Source of the DNA: Progne subis subis
Lineage: Eukaryota; Chordata; Aves; Passeriformes; Hirundinidae
Length of the DNA: 64,000 nucleotides
Assembly: GCA_022316685.1 (NCBI GenBank)
Contig: JAKJHU010000046.1
Location: 3,278,001 to 3,342,000 of the forward strand
Reading direction: 5' to 3'
Of this stretch, positions 60,981 through 64,000 are shown in pieces. Each line of letters opens with the position of its first letter. Position 1 is the stretch's first letter. The notes under the pieces were generated by a model. It made no database searches. It was not told where the DNA came from and was given only the letters and a program-made list of their open reading frames with translations. The position numbers and the translations under genes were made by a program.

Positions 60981-63900
60981 CACCACTCACGTCCCCGTGT
61001 CCCGGCGTGCGCTTCTCCGATCTTCAGCGTGCACATCAGCACGAACGGCCTGTCCGTGCTCAGCTGCATGCAAATTGCTCTGGGACCACTGGCACGTGTC
61101 GTGCATGGGCATGTGCCTTGTGCCTTGTGCCAAAGGGTACGGGCTGCCCTGTGCCCCGCCATTGCTTAAGAACCACGAGGATGAGGAGACAGAAGCTGCT
61201 ATGTGGTCCCGGCTACCAGCCAACATCAGCAAGTCCTTGCCTTAGAGCACAGGCTCTGTGCCAGGGACTTATCCAAAGGTCATCACCCTAAGCACACTAC
61301 AGTCGTGGGTGCTGAGGTGTCTCAGGCCACCAGGAGCTTGAAATCACAGTGTCAGTAGGCACCTCGAGGATGGTAAATGCCACATGAATCTCAGGAAACC
61401 ACTTCTAGATACAAGGGGGGAAAATCACCTATCCTTGGTCTCCTGCCTAGGCATGGGGACTCCACTGGCACCAGTGGCACTTGTGAGTAGAGCTCACATG
61501 GGACAGCTGGGTACCAAGGTGAGGGGTGCTGTGGCAGAGCTTCAGGACTCTATGCTGCCAGAGCACTGGGTGTGCATGTGGCAGCCACTGGGACTGGCAG
61601 CCAGCACTTTGTTGCTCACAGGTTGCCAGATTGATTTACAATTAAATAGCACTTTATTACCCAGCCCCGCAATCATTATTAAATGTGTGTGAGACAAGAA
61701 GCCCAGGGGAGCTGAGGTTTTATGTGCACATCGTGTCTGCAAGAGAATTTGTAAAGAGCTGCCTCTCCTTGCTGCTTTCCCTGCCTGCAGCAAGCCCAGC
61801 TCCAAGCTCAGCTGCCCCCACTGTCACCCAGAAAGTGTGTGTTTCCTTCTGTCCTCCCAGGCACGGGGGAAAAGCACCAGGCAGGGCAGGCTTCCCTCAT
61901 ATTTAATGCATCAAAATGCTGCCATTTTCTCCTTCCTTCTCCAGGCTCCTGCCTGTGAGGGGCCTCTCTCCCCCACACTGAGGACTGTGGGACTCGGCTG
62001 CCTTACACACAGCCGGCTTTTCTGGCAGACTCCAAGAAGCTGGGCTAATTAGGGGCCTCACTACTGAAGGATCAACGACCTGATTCCTTCAGCAGCTTCT
62101 TGATGGCTGGAGGGCGGGGAGGGGGAAGGCTTTTCTCTAAGCCACAGCCAGAGTGACAAATTTAACCAAATGGAAGAGCTCAGAGCTTTCCCAGTGTGTC
62201 CATACCAGGACAAGACATGTCTGTGCCTTCCCAGCACCTGCAGGCAGCCCTGCTGAGAGCTGCAGAAGGTAAGAGAGAGGTCTTTTCCTGTCACCCTGAC
62301 TGGAGATCCAGACCATTCATAGAAAACACATTTCTGTCCAAAACATGTGTTTTCCCTGCTGTAGCAGTAGCTGTTGCTCTCCCAACAGTGTCCTGCTCCA
62401 TATCCCACTCACCTTCCCTTCCCATAGCCCTAAAATTCATGAAAGTTGTATCCACATACATGGGTCTGGCCAGCACTGACATAAGTCTCACTTGGATCAG
62501 GATTTTTCAGGATCTAGCCCTGGCTCTCCTGATCCCTCCTGCTGTGAATCACTCCCCGGCTGATGCAGGACAGGAGGGAGCAGAAAACCCCTCTGGCAGA
62601 TGACAGAAGGGGAAAAGGTGTCCCTCACACTTCACCTCCCAGCCCCAATCCAGTGGGATAAGTTAGAGAGATAGGAGTGCAGTGCACTGGGAGCCCTCTT
62701 TACTATCATTTGGGTACTTCAGGACCAGCAGTCCTTGCCTGCAGGTACCGTGTCCTTCCTGTATTAGAATTCACTCAACTCCATGTCATCCCTTTCAGCA
62801 TCCCAGGCCCTGCAACAGGGAGCTTCCTGGAGTTTTCTAAATATTGTCAGCACTGTCCTTGGTCATCTTCATAAATCTGCAATACATTTTTCCCTCCCAA
62901 AGGCAGAAGGGTCTGGGTATCATCAGGACAGCACAACAATGAATTTCCAGCTTGGAATAGGTCAACCTGCCATGTCATAGTATCTGAACAACTGTGCAGA
63001 TCTAGGTGAAATTTGGGTGAAGAGGAGTTAGACAAGAGCTCTTTTCCCCAGGTGGCTCCAGGAGAGGCTCATGCTCAGCTTGCCCTAAGGCACACGGATC
63101 AGTCTCTACAAAGGTGCAAAAGCTCTACAAAGATGTAAAAGGCGTAAAGTCTCTACAAAGGTGTCCACTCCACTGCTTCTCTGAGCCTAGGGGGGCTGTC
63201 AGAGCCATTTCCTCTCTGGTGTGCTTTGCGCTAAAGGTGTTGCAAAGGGTACAAGGGCATATTCTTCCTCATTGCTGCCACAATCAGTGGGGCTGTACTG
63301 TAGCCTCAGGGCACAGTATGGGCCTGCAAGGGGGGTGACCCATCAGCAGTCACTCCATCAGCAGATGGGCTCCTCTCACCCAACTGACTGGAAGCATCAT
63401 GAAATAGCAACTCCAGCAACACAGGCGATGGATGAGTCCCAGTGAAAACAAGGGAAGCTGAACTCTCCTCACTTCTGCATTGAGGGCTCCAGGGTAACCA
63501 ATTAGGTTGCATGTGTTCCCTCAGGGCCTAGGCATAATTACATGGCTCTAATTAATGCTTTCTACCTCCAGTGCCAAAACCCAACCACATCCTAGTCATA
63601 TATTAAAAAAGCCATTGCAGCACAAGCCAAGTCTTTAATGGGCTGATGCACTTATCTGTTATTCCACCAGGCTTGTGGTTAAAGGTAAATAGAGAAAACA
63701 CCTTCCCTTGGACAGTCCTATATAAATGCTGTTTTTCAGCTTAGCCAGGGCAAAAAGACAGTGCTGGAGATCCTTCCTGAAGCCTCTTCCACCCAAACCT
63801 GGAACAGGGGAGAGCAAACCCTATGTCCTGTGTCTCTTGCAGCTCCCCTGCTGGGACACTCGTGGGACCGTGGTGGGATTTTTCAGGGTGAAACACATTC

Positions 63901-64000
63901 TAGAAGAGGATACAAACTGCAAAATATCCTGCCAGAGAGAAGAGCCCATGCAGAGTACAGCCTACATGAGGGATAGCTGCTGCCTGCCCATCTGCCAGTG
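60981..64000. other. Intergenic sequence upstream of PSD
   Basis: I find no coding exon, RNA gene or recognised mobile element here on either strand. It holds short AT-rich blocks with homeodomain-like sites at about 61.62-61.69 kb and 63.53-63.74 kb, and an imperfect CTCTACAAAG repeat at 63.10-63.16 kb. In human the next gene on this side is FBXL15, which I do not see. Confidence 0.5.
63101..63164. repeat. Imperfect triplicated CTCTACAAAGRTG repeat
   Basis: Three copies of CTCTACAAAGGTG or CTCTACAAAGATG occur within 64 bp, separated by A-rich spacers. Confidence 0.8.

Overview
The window is a piece of a GC-rich, gene-dense vertebrate chromosome, most likely avian. Interspersed repeats are sparse, one remnant resembles the 3' end of a CR1 LINE (about 56.01-56.16 kb), introns are compact, and CpG islands mark the promoters. 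The species cannot be named from the sequence. No prokaryotic or viral gene system is present. I see three protein-coding genes, and their exons join in frame at GT-AG sites.

Layout. (1) 0.85-10.5 kb, + strand: a TMEM150A-type six-span membrane protein, 7 coding exons, 267 aa, with a CpG-island promoter and a long 3' UTR carrying TG/TA microsatellites. (2) 10.6-21.5 kb, + strand: NFKB2 (NF-kappa-B p100/p52), 22 coding exons, 910 aa. A non-coding exon 1 lies in one CpG island, the start codon in a second, and each island holds a GGGACTTTCC kappa-B site. (3) 21.66-60.6 kb, - strand: PSD (EFA6A, an ARF6 exchange factor), 16 coding exons, 1,100 aa, convergent with NFKB2. (4) 60.9-64.0 kb: sequence upstream of PSD in which I find no gene. 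The NFKB2-PSD tail-to-tail order is the one known from mammals. TMEM150A immediately upstream of NFKB2 is not the human order.

Most interesting point. A CpG island at about 33.0-33.6 kb lies inside PSD intron 9 and holds a phase-compatible alternative first coding exon (33063-33260, - strand, 66 codons). Spliced to the next PSD exon it gives a 392-aa protein that lacks almost all of the Sec7 domain but keeps the PH domain and coiled coil. This is the architecture of the short EFA6A isoform known in rodents. Other leads are a possible alternative PSD 3' exon whose donor overlaps the normal stop codon, an in-frame upstream ATG in PSD exon 1, a GC-box/TATA promoter-like element at 45.4 kb antisense to PSD, and AT-rich homeodomain/POU-type site clusters in PSD introns.

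The three genes do not form one pathway. NFKB2 acts in non-canonical NF-kappa-B signalling, PSD in ARF6-dependent membrane and actin remodelling, and TMEM150A in plasma-membrane phosphoinositide control.
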